From Anaerolineales bacterium UBA2181 (lineage in GTDB: Bacteria; Chloroflexota; Anaerolineae; Promineifilales; UBA4811): DNA of 64,000 bases. Both the position numbers and the translations under genes were made by a program. This document shows, piece after piece, positions 8,482-17,170 of this stretch. How positions within the stretch are numbered: the stretch's first letter is position 1; every line of letters starts with the position of its first letter. Under the pieces are notes generated by a model, which was not told the origin of the DNA, searched no databases, and worked only from the letters and a program-made list of their open reading frames with translations. The DNA lies in NCBI GenBank assembly GCA_002328075.1, contig DCVT01000046.1:23323-87322 (forward strand), given 5' to 3'.

Positions 8482-9485
8482 CCGACAACCCGGTACTGCA
8501 TCAACTGGCGGGCGCTGATCCGCCGTTGCAGGCGCTGGAGAGCGGCGCAAATGGCCGTTTCCGGCGCGGGCAGGACGGTGTGAAAGCGATCTTTGCCCTG
8601 ACCGGCGGCCAGGCCGAGTTCATCTGTTTTGCCACTCACACGCTATGCTACGTCCGGTCGTCTCTGGGTCACCCCGCACTCTATCCCATTGAGCCTAGCC
8701 ATATCGAGCGCCCGGTGCGAGCACTGCTGATGGATCTGGACGGAACCAGCGTGCACAGCGAGTCTTTCTGGATCTGGGCCATCGAAAAGACCACGGCTCG
8801 TCTGCTGGAAAACCCGGCATTTTTTCTGGAGCCGGCCGACCTTCCATACGTCGCCGGTCGAAGCGTATCCGAGCACCTGCAACACTGTCTGGACAAGTAC
8901 TGCCCGGGACAGACCCTCTCGCAGGCGCGCGCTGCCTATTTCGAACTGGTCCACGCTGAGATGGAAGCCATACTCCAGGGAAAGGTCCGGCCGGGCCTCT
9001 TTGATCCCGCCCCCGGACTGAAGGATTTTATCCAAGCAGTCCGGAAACAGGGCATCAAGTTGGGTCTGGTTACCGCCGGATTGTACGAGAAGGGCTGGCC
9101 CGAGATCGTTGCTGCGTTTCAATCGATGGACATGGGAGACCCGCGCGAGACCTACGACGCGATCATCACCGCCGGGTTCCCGCTTCGCGATCGCCAGCCA
9201 GGCACCCTGGGCGAACTCGAGGCCAAACCCCATCCCTGGTTATATGCCGAGGCCGCCTGCATCGGGTTGGGGATCCCCCACGCCGATCGCCATTCGGTGG
9301 TGGGCATTGAAGACAGCGCGGCTGGCATCCTCTCTATCCGGCTGGCGGGCTTTTCGGCCATCGGCCTGTCAGAGGGCAACATTGAGCAGAGCGGGGCCCG
9401 CGTCCTTTGCGACCATTATTGCGAGTCGCTGTCCGACGCGCTGTCCGTCGTGCTGGGCCCCAAAATGGGCCTCACGGATGGTTAA
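8478..9485 (+). CDS. HAD superfamily phosphatase
   Basis: 335 residues from a GTG overlapping the upstream stop. HAD motif I is LMDLDGTSVHSE (nucleophile Asp and acid/base Asp) near residue 87, motif II is the LVTAG strand near 195, and motif IV is VGIEDSAAGI near 275, which places it in the beta-phosphoglucomutase/phosphoglycolate phosphatase branch with a helical cap. The first 80 residues precede the usual HAD start and have no domain I recognise, so translation may begin later or there is an N-terminal extension. Substrate unknown, probably a small phosphorylated metabolite. Confidence 0.78.
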   Translation: MTDNPVLHQLAGADPPLQALESGANGRFRRGQDGVKAIFALTGGQAEFICFATHTLCYVRSSLGHPALYPIEPSHIERPVRALLMDLDGTSVHSESFWIWAIEKTTARLLENPAFFLEPADLPYVAGRSVSEHLQHCLDKYCPGQTLSQARAAYFELVHAEMEAILQGKVRPGLFDPAPGLKDFIQAVRKQGIKLGLVTAGLYEKGWPEIVAAFQSMDMGDPRETYDAIITAGFPLRDRQPGTLGELEAKPHPWLYAEAACIGLGIPHADRHSVVGIEDSAAGILSIRLAGFSAIGLSEGNIEQSGARVLCDHYCESLSDALSVVLGPKMGLTDG

Positions 9486-9566
9486 GCTGCCAGACAATGC
9501 TACAATATGGTCGGCAGACGCGCGCTCGGTGTCTTGACCGGGCGGGCAACGATTGCAGGAGTGAAC

Positions 9567-10604
9567 ATGAGGGATGCGGGTGATTTCTGGTCTGGACGAA
9601 ACGTCTTGGTCACCGGTTGCACTGGCCTGCTGGGGTCGTGGCTGACAGAGACGCTGGTCGACCGCCAGGCCGCAGTAGTCGGTTTGGTCCGTGATTGGGT
9701 GCCCCATTCGCATTTGATACGATCCGGCGTGATCGACAGGATACGGGTGGTCCGCGGCGAGGTTCAGGACTATGACTTGATGCACCGCGTCCTCAACGAA
9801 TATGAGGTGGATACGGTCTTTCATCTGGCGGCGCTCACCATCGTCACCATCGCCAACCGCGCGCCTCTGGCAACGTATGATACGAACATCCGCGGCAGTT
9901 GGACCGTCTTCGAAGCGGCCCGCAACTCGCCCCTGGTAAGCCGAGTGGTCTTTGCCTCCAGCGACAAGGCGTACGGCACACAGCAACGTCTCCCCTACAC
10001 CGAGGAGATGCCGCTGCTCGGACAGCACCCTTATGATGTTTCCAAGGCATGCGGGGAGTTGCTGGCGGCAAACTATCACAATTCATATCGTCTGCCGGTT
10101 GCCGTCACCCGTTGCGCCAACCTGTATGGTGGCGGCGACCTCAATTTCAGCCGTCTTGTGCCAGAAGTGGTTCGCTGCGCCCTGTTAGGACGGCGCCCGG
10201 TCATTCGGTCTGACGGTTCGATGCGCCGCGACTACCTGTACGTGCGCGACGCGGCAAACGGCTACCTGATGCTGGCGGAGCACATGGACGACACCGCGCT
10301 TCACGGACAAGCCTTCAACTTTGGCATTGACGACCCGCTCACCGTCCTGGCGATGACCCGGCTGATCCTTTCGCTCGCCGGGCACCCGGAATTGGAACCC
10401 ATCGTGGAGAGCCGCGCGTTGCAGGAGATCTATGACCAGTACCTGTGCAGCGAGAAAGCACATCGGGTGCTGGGCTGGTATCCACAGTATTCGTTGGATG
10501 AAGGCCTGACCGAGACGTTGGCGTGGTACCGGGCATACCTGGAGGAACAGGGCACGTTGCCCGGGGTCGCCCCGGACGATCCGTCCCCAACTCCGGCGCC
10601 GTAA
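9567..10604 (+). CDS. extended SDR NAD-dependent epimerase/dehydratase (CDP-glucose 4,6-dehydratase-like)
   Basis: 345 residues. The Rossmann signature TGCTGLLGSW is near residue 16, the SSDKAYG serine segment near 130, and the catalytic YDVSK near 155. The SSDKAYG and YGGGDLNFSRLVPE sequences resemble CDP-glucose 4,6-dehydratase (RfbG) and related GDP-mannose dehydratases rather than UDP-glucose epimerase. It would make a 4-keto-6-deoxy sugar nucleotide for surface glycans. Start ATG 9567 follows GCAGGAGTGAAC. A TACAAT at 9501-9506 may be its -10. No other deoxysugar genes flank it. Confidence 0.8.
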   Translation: MRDAGDFWSGRNVLVTGCTGLLGSWLTETLVDRQAAVVGLVRDWVPHSHLIRSGVIDRIRVVRGEVQDYDLMHRVLNEYEVDTVFHLAALTIVTIANRAPLATYDTNIRGSWTVFEAARNSPLVSRVVFASSDKAYGTQQRLPYTEEMPLLGQHPYDVSKACGELLAANYHNSYRLPVAVTRCANLYGGGDLNFSRLVPEVVRCALLGRRPVIRSDGSMRRDYLYVRDAANGYLMLAEHMDDTALHGQAFNFGIDDPLTVLAMTRLILSLAGHPELEPIVESRALQEIYDQYLCSEKAHRVLGWYPQYSLDEGLTETLAWYRAYLEEQGTLPGVAPDDPSPTPAP

Positions 10605-10626
10605 GGCGTCAGGCCGCATCCCCCAT

Positions 10627-13041
10627 ATGAACCGCGGCAACAGATCCTGGCTCGAATGGCTGCTGGTCGCAGCCGTCATCCTCTGGGTAATGGGACTCCC
10701 GCCGGCGGCAGCTTTGGCCGCCAGATGGTTGATCCGGGCCCCCCAGGAGGGTTTCGCCCTCCTGGTGGGCGTCATTCAGTTGGTCGGTGTCCTGGTTTTC
10801 CTGGCACTCGTCCGGCTGGCGCCCAGCTGGACCCGGGGCGCTTTGGCCTGCCGTCTCCTGGTCCTCTCCTCGTCGTGGTGGCTGCTGGACGGCCTGAGCC
10901 GCCAATTGCTCTCCCAACATCCCAACTGGTCAGCGCTGGTTCGACTGCTGGGTGGGAGCCTGCTGGTTATCGGCCTGGGCCGTTGGTCGTTGCGCCGCGG
11001 TCCGGCAACCGGTTGGCCCGGTTTCTGGCGCGACACCGGATTGAGCCGGTCCGGATCGTTGACCTGGGCTCTGGCAGCCGGCGCTCTGGTGGTTTGGCCC
11101 TGGTTTCTGGCCGGCTCATTGGGCGATTGGAGCACGAGCGCGGGCGTCGTGCTGCAGGCGGCGGCTGAGGCGTTGGTCACCGAGTGGATCTGGAGGGGCC
11201 TGGCGCTGCACCTGCTAGTTCGAGTCACCGGGCGGCGATGGTCGGCTGCGCTTGTCGGGCTGCTCCTGTACACCGGCTTTGAGATCAGCCGTTACGCAGC
11301 CGGGAGCAGTTCGGCCGGCGGCTGGGAGGCCGCCACCGCCATCCTGGTCGCGGTGGTGGCAACGGGTTTGTGGGCGCTCCCGGGTAGGGGCCAATACGGG
11401 GTCTGGGGACCGGTTGTCTTTCACTTTGGCTACAAGGCCTTCCCGGCGCTGTTCACGGACCCACGTGCCGAGGTCGAGTTGGTTACCTGGGCTGCCCAAG
11501 GGGCAACCGCGGTCCTGACAGGCTTTGTGGGCCTGATGGTGTTGGCCTGGCTCATCTGGCATCGGTTCGCTCCGCCTCGGGCCGGCCGGCTTGAGCCGGC
11601 TCAGGGCTTCCCGAGGCCTCATGGAGCCGTGGCGGCCGGCAGTCTCTGGGCCCTGTCACTCATCCTGTACCTGACGGCCGGCATCCCCGGTTTCCACAAC
11701 GACGGATACCTGATCATTCTCCGCGAACAGGTACCGGTGGGCGTCGAGTCCGCCCGCAGCCATGCGGCGGCCCTGTATCAAGCATTGGTTGATACGGCTC
11801 AGCGGACCCAGGAACCGATCCGCACTGAATTGGAGCGCCTGGGTCTTTCCTACCGGCCTTATTACCTGGTCAACATGATCCGGGTCGATGGGACCACCCG
11901 GGGCATGACCCAGTTTGCCCGATGGCCGGAGGTGGCCCAGGTCCTCCACCACCCCGCCGTGCGGCCGTACCCCATTCGGTGGCGGTTGCCCTACGGGCCC
12001 GCCGGCCCGGTGGATGCCACGCCGGCGTGGGGAGTGACCGCTGTTCACGCCCCCGAGGTCTGGAAGATGGGTATCACCGGCGCGGGCATCGTGGTCGCCG
12101 GGCAGGACAGCGGAATCGACTGGGAGCACCCCGAACTTCAGGACAGCTATCGCGGATGGGACGGGCAAAACGCCGACCACGACCGGAACTGGCACGACGC
12201 CTGGGACGATGGGCGGATCCCGGTTGACGACGACCAGCACGGCACCCATACGCTGGGAACCGTGGTTGGCAACCGGGTAGGCATGGCGCCGGATGCTCAA
12301 TGGATTGGCTGCCGCAATATGCGCCGCGGCATAGGAAACCCGGGCTCGTACGTCGAATGCATGGAGTTCTTTTTTGCACCCTATCCGCTTGGTGGCGACC
12401 CGTTTGAGGATGGTGATCCGAGCCTTGCCCCACACGTGGTGAATAACTCCTGGGGATGCCCGCCGGAGGAAGGGTGTACCGGCCCGGAACCTTTGCGGAC
12501 GGCAGTAGAGGTGATGCGGGCGGCCGGCATCCTGATGGTTGTCAGCGCAGGGAACGAGGGGCCTGCCTGCGAGACAATCTGGCTGCCCGCCAGCGAGGAC
12601 GCTGTCCTGACCGTTGGCGCTACGAACCAGCAGGATCAGATAACCGGGTACAGCAGTCGTGGTCCATCCGGCGAGCTGATCAAGCCGGACGTAGTGGCAC
12701 CGGGCGTCGGAATCGTCTCCAGCATTCCCGGCGGCGGTTACGGCCGTTCAGAGGGCACTTCGATGGCCGGTCCTCATGTCGCGGGGTTGGCAGCCCTCCT
12801 CTGGTCGGCCGCACCGGACCTGGTCGGCGACATCACGCGTACCCATGACCTGATTGTGCAGACTGCCGAGGAAAGACCGGTGGACCTGACGTGTCAGACC
12901 GACGTTCAGGAATGTGCCTGCGGTCAGACCGAACCCGGCATGATACCGAATAACGTCTATGGTTATGGGATCGTGGACGCCCTGGCCGCGGTGCAGGCCG
13001 CGCTCTCCACGTCCAACGCCACCAACGATCTTGCACCGTGA
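10627..13041 (+). CDS. membrane CPBP-like domain fused to a subtilisin-like (S8) serine protease
   Basis: 804 residues. Residues 1-360 contain about nine hydrophobic segments; the middle of this block (EALVTEWIWRGLAL) resembles the Glu/Arg motif of CPBP/CAAX intramembrane proteases, though one Glu of the canonical EExxxR is displaced. A loop of about 100 residues like an I9 propeptide follows. Residues 465-790 are a complete S8 domain: Asp in GQDSGID, His in DDQHGTHTLG, Asn in NNSWG, Ser in GTSMAGPHVAG. The protease domain is probably exported and tethered by the membrane block. The fusion is unusual. Function and substrate unknown. Confidence 0.8.
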   Translation: MNRGNRSWLEWLLVAAVILWVMGLPPAAALAARWLIRAPQEGFALLVGVIQLVGVLVFLALVRLAPSWTRGALACRLLVLSSSWWLLDGLSRQLLSQHPNWSALVRLLGGSLLVIGLGRWSLRRGPATGWPGFWRDTGLSRSGSLTWALAAGALVVWPWFLAGSLGDWSTSAGVVLQAAAEALVTEWIWRGLALHLLVRVTGRRWSAALVGLLLYTGFEISRYAAGSSSAGGWEAATAILVAVVATGLWALPGRGQYGVWGPVVFHFGYKAFPALFTDPRAEVELVTWAAQGATAVLTGFVGLMVLAWLIWHRFAPPRAGRLEPAQGFPRPHGAVAAGSLWALSLILYLTAGIPGFHNDGYLIILREQVPVGVESARSHAAALYQALVDTAQRTQEPIRTELERLGLSYRPYYLVNMIRVDGTTRGMTQFARWPEVAQVLHHPAVRPYPIRWRLPYGPAGPVDATPAWGVTAVHAPEVWKMGITGAGIVVAGQDSGIDWEHPELQDSYRGWDGQNADHDRNWHDAWDDGRIPVDDDQHGTHTLGTVVGNRVGMAPDAQWIGCRNMRRGIGNPGSYVECMEFFFAPYPLGGDPFEDGDPSLAPHVVNNSWGCPPEEGCTGPEPLRTAVEVMRAAGILMVVSAGNEGPACETIWLPASEDAVLTVGATNQQDQITGYSSRGPSGELIKPDVVAPGVGIVSSIPGGGYGRSEGTSMAGPHVAGLAALLWSAAPDLVGDITRTHDLIVQTAEERPVDLTCQTDVQECACGQTEPGMIPNNVYGYGIVDALAAVQAALSTSNATNDLAP

Positions 13042-13065
13042 TCAGAAACCAATCTGGAGGTGAAC

Positions 13066-13986
13066 ATGGTCAGGCGAGTTCTCGGCTTCATCATCATCGC
13101 GACCGTGCTGGTTGGGCTCTACTATAGCCTGTACGGTCTCTTCTGGGTTCAGAAGGCGGCCGACCAGGTGGAGCGCGACCTGGTCAGCAGCATGGACCTG
13201 GGCATTGAAAGCCTGGAGGTGATTTCGCAAACCCTGGTCGTCACCATCCAAACGGTGAACGACACGGCGCTGATGCTGAATGACGGCGTCGAGAGCAGCA
13301 GTCTCACAGCCAACACGTTGAACGCCATCGGGCCGGCCATGACCGATCTGGGAGACATTGTCGCAAACCAGCTGCCCTCGACCTTGGATGCCGTCCAGCA
13401 GGCGATGCCTTCGCTGGAGCAGGCGGCCGGCGCCATTGACTCAACCCTTACCACCCTGTCGCGTTTTCAGTGGTCGGCGGTCATCCCCATCATCAACTAC
13501 GAACTTGTGTTTGGATTGGGCATTGACTACGCCCCGGAGAAACCGCTGGACGCAGCCGTGCGCGAGGTGAGCACCGCGCTGGAAGGACTGCCGGAGCAGC
13601 TGTCGGGGATTCACCTTTCCCTGGAGAAAACGCGCCGCAACCTGGAGCAGACAGAGACCAGCGTGACCCAGTTTGGCCAGAGCCTCAATACCGCAAGCGA
13701 GGACCTGGAGACGACGTCACAGGTGCTGCAGCAATATACCGATCTGGTCTCGGAGGCCACCCGGCAGGTGCGGCGGGCGCGATGGGACGTGCGGGATCGT
13801 GTCCAGGGAATCCGGGCGTTCGTCAGCGGACTGCTGGTTTGGATCGCGCTGTCACAGGCAGCACCGCTCTACCTGGGTCTTGGCTTGCTGTTCGCCCGTC
13901 GCCCGGGCCCTCCGGTGCGTCCAAGCTCCGCGCCGGCCGGTTCGGGCAGTCACGGCGAGCAGGAGCGCCCGTCAACCGCGGGGTAA
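13066..13986 (+). CDS. coiled-coil membrane protein of unknown function
   Basis: 306 residues. One transmembrane helix lies at about 5-25, a long alpha-helical middle rich in Gln, Ser, Thr and Leu heptads runs from 30 to 240, a second hydrophobic helix lies near 255-275, and a Pro/Ser-rich tail follows. The pattern resembles methyl-accepting or DUF-type helical bundle proteins without their signalling tip. GGAGGTGA just before ATG 13066 gives the start. It follows the CPBP-S8 fusion by 24 bases and is probably co-transcribed, so it may be a partner or substrate of that protease. It overlaps the convergent esterase by 37 bases at the 3' end. Confidence 0.65.
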   Translation: MVRRVLGFIIIATVLVGLYYSLYGLFWVQKAADQVERDLVSSMDLGIESLEVISQTLVVTIQTVNDTALMLNDGVESSSLTANTLNAIGPAMTDLGDIVANQLPSTLDAVQQAMPSLEQAAGAIDSTLTTLSRFQWSAVIPIINYELVFGLGIDYAPEKPLDAAVREVSTALEGLPEQLSGIHLSLEKTRRNLEQTETSVTQFGQSLNTASEDLETTSQVLQQYTDLVSEATRQVRRARWDVRDRVQGIRAFVSGLLVWIALSQAAPLYLGLGLLFARRPGPPVRPSSAPAGSGSHGEQERPSTAG

Positions 13987-15041
13987 CCGGCGACGTCCTC
14001 TGGCCAATGGGACGCGTACCAGGCCAGGTACGCAGCCGTGTGTTCCCGCCAATACGGGTCGCCGTGGGAACCGGGGTTCAAGTGCCATTGGTGTGCGATG
14101 CCGGCGCCGGTCATAACGGCATGCAGGTCCAATACACCCTGGCGAAGCCAGTCTTGATCGCCCACATCCAAGTAGATAGCCAGCCCCGTGAGGTGTGTGC
14201 TGGTGCCGGTCGTCAACGGATTGTAGGCGGGACCCGCGTTGTCCGGAAAAAGCGCAGGGCTGTGGCCGCCGACGGCGGCAAAGAGCTCTGGATGGCGGAA
14301 GCCGATCTCCAGAGACCAGTATCCTCCCCGTGAAAGCCCCCCGATGGCGCGACCGGCGGCCTGGGGCCAGGCGCAGTGTTGGCTTTCCACGTGCGGGATC
14401 AACTCGTCGAGCACCACCCTTTCAAAAGACCAGTCTCCGCCAGAGGTGCTGTTGGCAATCTCCCCACCGAAGGGCATGACGATCAAGAATGGCGGTATTT
14501 CGCCGCCCGTGATGGCAGCATCGGCGGCCTCGTCGATCCCCAGGTCGTCCCACTGACTTTCGTTGTAGATGTTCCCGTGAAACAGATAGAGCGCAGGGTA
14601 GAGCCGGCCGTCCTGCCCGTAGCAGGGTGGGAGATAGATCCGGTACGGTACCTGCGCCGAATTTCCGTTTGCGTCCCGCCCCTGCGTCGGGCTGGGAAAG
14701 GTGGCCATCAGCACCCGCCCCACCCTTTCTTCACAGACCGGTACGGTGGGCGTGTGGCTGGGCACGGCGGTCGCAGTGGGCACAAACGTGGGGTTGGGTG
14801 TGGCAGTAGACGTCTGAGAAACCGTGGCGCGAGGCGTTTGGGTTGGCAGAGCCGGTGGGGGCAGCGGGGTGCGCGTGAACAACGCTGTGGCAACGGGCAG
14901 CGCTTCGCCGCCCGGTGTCTGCACCAGCCCTACTTTGCTCTCGGGCGTCGTTCCCACATCGCCGGCGCCGGGCGAACAGCAGGCCATTCCCAGGGCCAGG
15001 ACAAACGCCTGGCCCCAAACCGCGTATCGTCCGCCGGTCAT
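13950..15041 (-). CDS. lipoprotein esterase of the esterase D / feruloyl-esterase-like family
   Basis: 363 residues from ATG 15041, which overlaps the upstream stop by 4 bases and so fixes the start. The N terminus is a lipoprotein signal ending LALGMAC, followed by a Thr/Pro-rich linker (residues about 45-105) and an alpha/beta hydrolase domain with the nucleophile elbow GGLSRGGYW, a DVGDQDW Asp region and a GSHGDPYW His. This is the putative esterase (enterochelin esterase/esterase D) fold. It is likely anchored on the outer face of the membrane and hydrolyses acyl or aryl esters; the substrate is not evident. Confidence 0.8.
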   Translation of the reverse strand: MTGGRYAVWGQAFVLALGMACCSPGAGDVGTTPESKVGLVQTPGGEALPVATALFTRTPLPPPALPTQTPRATVSQTSTATPNPTFVPTATAVPSHTPTVPVCEERVGRVLMATFPSPTQGRDANGNSAQVPYRIYLPPCYGQDGRLYPALYLFHGNIYNESQWDDLGIDEAADAAITGGEIPPFLIVMPFGGEIANSTSGGDWSFERVVLDELIPHVESQHCAWPQAAGRAIGGLSRGGYWSLEIGFRHPELFAAVGGHSPALFPDNAGPAYNPLTTGTSTHLTGLAIYLDVGDQDWLRQGVLDLHAVMTGAGIAHQWHLNPGSHGDPYWREHTAAYLAWYASHWPEDVAGYPAVDGRSCSP

Positions 15042-15463
15042 CCGGCGCGAGTATCGGCCATCAACAGCGCGTGGGCGCCTTTCCACAGCTCCGGTTGGCG
15101 AGTCATCTTTTTGACCTGTACGCCCGCCAGGTGCGGCAGCAGGTCCGCCATGAGACGCGGCAGCAGATCCCACGCTCCGTGACGAATCACGTCTTCCACG
15201 TCTTCCGCCGCCTGTATGGCCCACTCCCATTCCAACCGGAAACGGTCGGCCTTGAGCCAATACCCCCGTTTCTCCCATGCCTCGGCCGAGGTATCGACCC
15301 CGGCCGTGATCTCACGCAGCAAAAAGACCATCGCGGCCGACAGGTCCTTGCTCTCCTCATCGAGTTCCCGTTTGCCCGCCATCCGGCGCAGGATCTCCGC
15401 CAGAGAGCGCAGATGTTGGTTCCGGGATTTTCCCGGCGCATATGGATTGATCACCCTAGACAT
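15038..15463 (-). CDS. conserved hypothetical protein, about 141 residues
   Basis: The C-terminal 141 codons of a longer open frame make a compact, charged, mostly helical protein (MSRVINPYAPGKSRNQ start). It has no signal peptide, membrane helix or cysteine motif and I do not recognise a family. It is rich in Glu, Arg, Leu and Trp. ATG 15463 is a reasonable start; sequence further upstream overlaps the divergent macro-domain gene antisense and is not plausible protein. Its stop overlaps the esterase start (ATGA), so the two form a transcription unit. Confidence 0.6.
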   Translation of the reverse strand: MSRVINPYAPGKSRNQHLRSLAEILRRMAGKRELDEESKDLSAAMVFLLREITAGVDTSAEAWEKRGYWLKADRFRLEWEWAIQAAEDVEDVIRHGAWDLLPRLMADLLPHLAGVQVKKMTRQPELWKGAHALLMADTRAG

Positions 15464-15505
15464 GCGGCGAATTCTAATCGATATGCTGGGGCGCGGCAAA
15501 TGGAG

Positions 15506-15534
15506 TTGGTTCGCCGCGAGGCTTGTGCTAGAAT
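15506..15534 (+). promoter_or_regulatory. candidate promoter for the macro-domain operon
   Basis: TTGGTT at 15506-15511, a 17-base spacer, and TAGAAT at 15529-15534. It lies about 33 bases before the GTG starts at 15567/15570, supporting those starts rather than an upstream ATG. Confidence 0.55.
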
Positions 15535-15569
15535 ACAACCTCAACCAGTTACTGCTTGGAAGGGTCGTG

Positions 15570-16145
15570 GTGACACAGACGCGGGCCATCCTGTACGAAG
15601 CCAAGACATCCGGCGGCACATGGGTGCGGGTCGTGCAGGGTGACATCACCCGGGAACCCGTAGATGCCATCGTCAACGCTGCCAACAGCCATTTGAGCCA
15701 TGGAGGTGGCGTGGCCGGTGCGATTGCGCGCGCCGGCGGGCCGGAGATCCAGCGCCAGAGCGACGAATGGGTCCGGCAGCACGGACCCGTGCCCACCGGT
15801 TCGGCCGCCATCACCGGTGGTGGCCGGCTGAGATGCCGGCACGTAATCCATGCCGTGGGTCCGGTCTGGCAAGGTCGAGGGGACGAAGACAGCGTGCTGG
15901 CCTCCGCGGTCAGGCTGGCGCTGGAGCGGGCAGTTGCGTGTGGAGCAAAAACCGTTTCACTTCCCGCCATATCCACCGGCATCTTTGGCTTTCCGAAGGA
16001 GCGTGGGGCCCGCATCATCCTGCAAGCCGTGTTGGAGGCCACCCGCCAGGGCGAGCTAGAGGCGGTCAACCTGACAAACATCGATGCCGCCACGGCTGCC
16101 ACCTGCGCTGCCGTTGCCAGGGAGCTGTTAGTGGAGTGCCAATGA
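15570..16145 (+). CDS. macro domain protein (ADP-ribose binding / deacylase type)
   Basis: 191 residues forming a single macro domain. Key parts are the VVQGDITREPVDAIVNAAN strand-loop, the Gly-rich HGGGVAGAIARAGG loop, GRLRCRHVIHAVGP and SLPAISTGIFGFP, which form the ADP-ribose pocket. Proteins of this MacroD/YmdB-like class hydrolyse O-acetyl-ADP-ribose or remove ADP-ribose from proteins or nucleic acids. The start is one of two adjacent GTG codons (15567 or 15570) after a GGAAGGG sequence and a promoter at 15506. The stop overlaps the next gene by 4 bases, so the downstream unknown protein is likely a functional partner. Confidence 0.85.
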   Translation: MTQTRAILYEAKTSGGTWVRVVQGDITREPVDAIVNAANSHLSHGGGVAGAIARAGGPEIQRQSDEWVRQHGPVPTGSAAITGGGRLRCRHVIHAVGPVWQGRGDEDSVLASAVRLALERAVACGAKTVSLPAISTGIFGFPKERGARIILQAVLEATRQGELEAVNLTNIDAATAATCAAVARELLVECQ

Positions 16146-17170
16146 ACCTTTGGGAATCGTGGTATCGCAACTATGAGGAGACCGAAGATGCGGACTCGGA
16201 CATCGCCCAGCTCCTGGCGGACTGGAGCACGCAGTTCGCCACCTACTTCGTGTTGGGCGGGTACTCACAGAATCAGGCTCCCCTGGCTATTCGGGATCAC
16301 GAAGCGTTGGCGCTAATGGGGTTTCTGCGCCGCGATGAAATAGACCTGGACATCGTGCTCAAAATGGCCCAGGAGTTTACCGACGACGGCAGCATTCAAA
16401 TCCCGATTCAGTGGCTGGCTGAACCCGAGGAGATTGCCCGAATCCATACGGCGTGGGCTCACGATTTGATGCATGACGAGGATCCCGAGCCATTCTGGTT
16501 GACCGCCCGGCCGGATTTGAACCGGTTACCGGCAGCCGAGCGCGTCTGCTGGTTGCTGGACGCAGCCGAGTTCATCCTTGAGATGGCCCTAATGACCAAC
16601 GAGGCTGCGCGAGTGCGAATCGATACGTGGGCCAAGCTGCTGTACGGCGAGCGGATGTTGCGGGCGTCTGCGCCCGTTCTGATGCTACAGGCCAACTCGG
16701 CCGCTGCAGAACGACGGCATCACGAAATCGTCGCCTCGGAAGTCCTTGGGCTGCCGGATGCCCTGGTGGCATACTGCCGCGCCGATCGGCTGATCAAGGG
16801 TCACAACCTGATGCAGGGTCCGGCGATCAAGGAGGACCAGTCCATTGCGCTGTCGGCAGCGCTCCGCCTCTCCCAGGCAACCCAGGTTGAACTGGCGCAG
16901 ATTCTGGAATACCTATTCTTGAGCCTTGACGAGGATCCGGTTTCTTCCACCTGCCTGAGTGACCCCCTCGTCTGGCTCGAGGGGACTGTTCACAGCGCCC
17001 AATCCGTCTTCAACCATCCCCGCGATGGAGATGCGCTGTCCGGGCCAGAACTGATCCTGCTCGGCCGCTACCTGGCCCAGGCGACGGCGCTGTCCCGGCT
17101 CAACCACCTGCTCACCACTCGTCAGCAGTCCAAGATCCGCCATTGGGCGGCCGAGTTGTTCAGTTCGTGA
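16142..17170 (+). CDS. uncharacterised 342-residue protein coupled to a macro-domain gene
   Basis: Translation is coupled to the macro-domain gene by an ATGA overlap. The protein is acidic, predominantly helical, and lacks signal peptide, transmembrane helices and metal motifs. It opens MNLWESWYRNYEETED and contains several helix-turn-helix-like hydrophobic repeats (about residues 130-230), but I cannot assign a family. It runs 11 bases into the convergent GH13 gene at its 3' end. Context suggests a role linked to ADP-ribose chemistry, but that is only inference from the operon. Confidence 0.7.
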   Translation: MNLWESWYRNYEETEDADSDIAQLLADWSTQFATYFVLGGYSQNQAPLAIRDHEALALMGFLRRDEIDLDIVLKMAQEFTDDGSIQIPIQWLAEPEEIARIHTAWAHDLMHDEDPEPFWLTARPDLNRLPAAERVCWLLDAAEFILEMALMTNEAARVRIDTWAKLLYGERMLRASAPVLMLQANSAAAERRHHEIVASEVLGLPDALVAYCRADRLIKGHNLMQGPAIKEDQSIALSAALRLSQATQVELAQILEYLFLSLDEDPVSSTCLSDPLVWLEGTVHSAQSVFNHPRDGDALSGPELILLGRYLAQATALSRLNHLLTTRQQSKIRHWAAELFSS

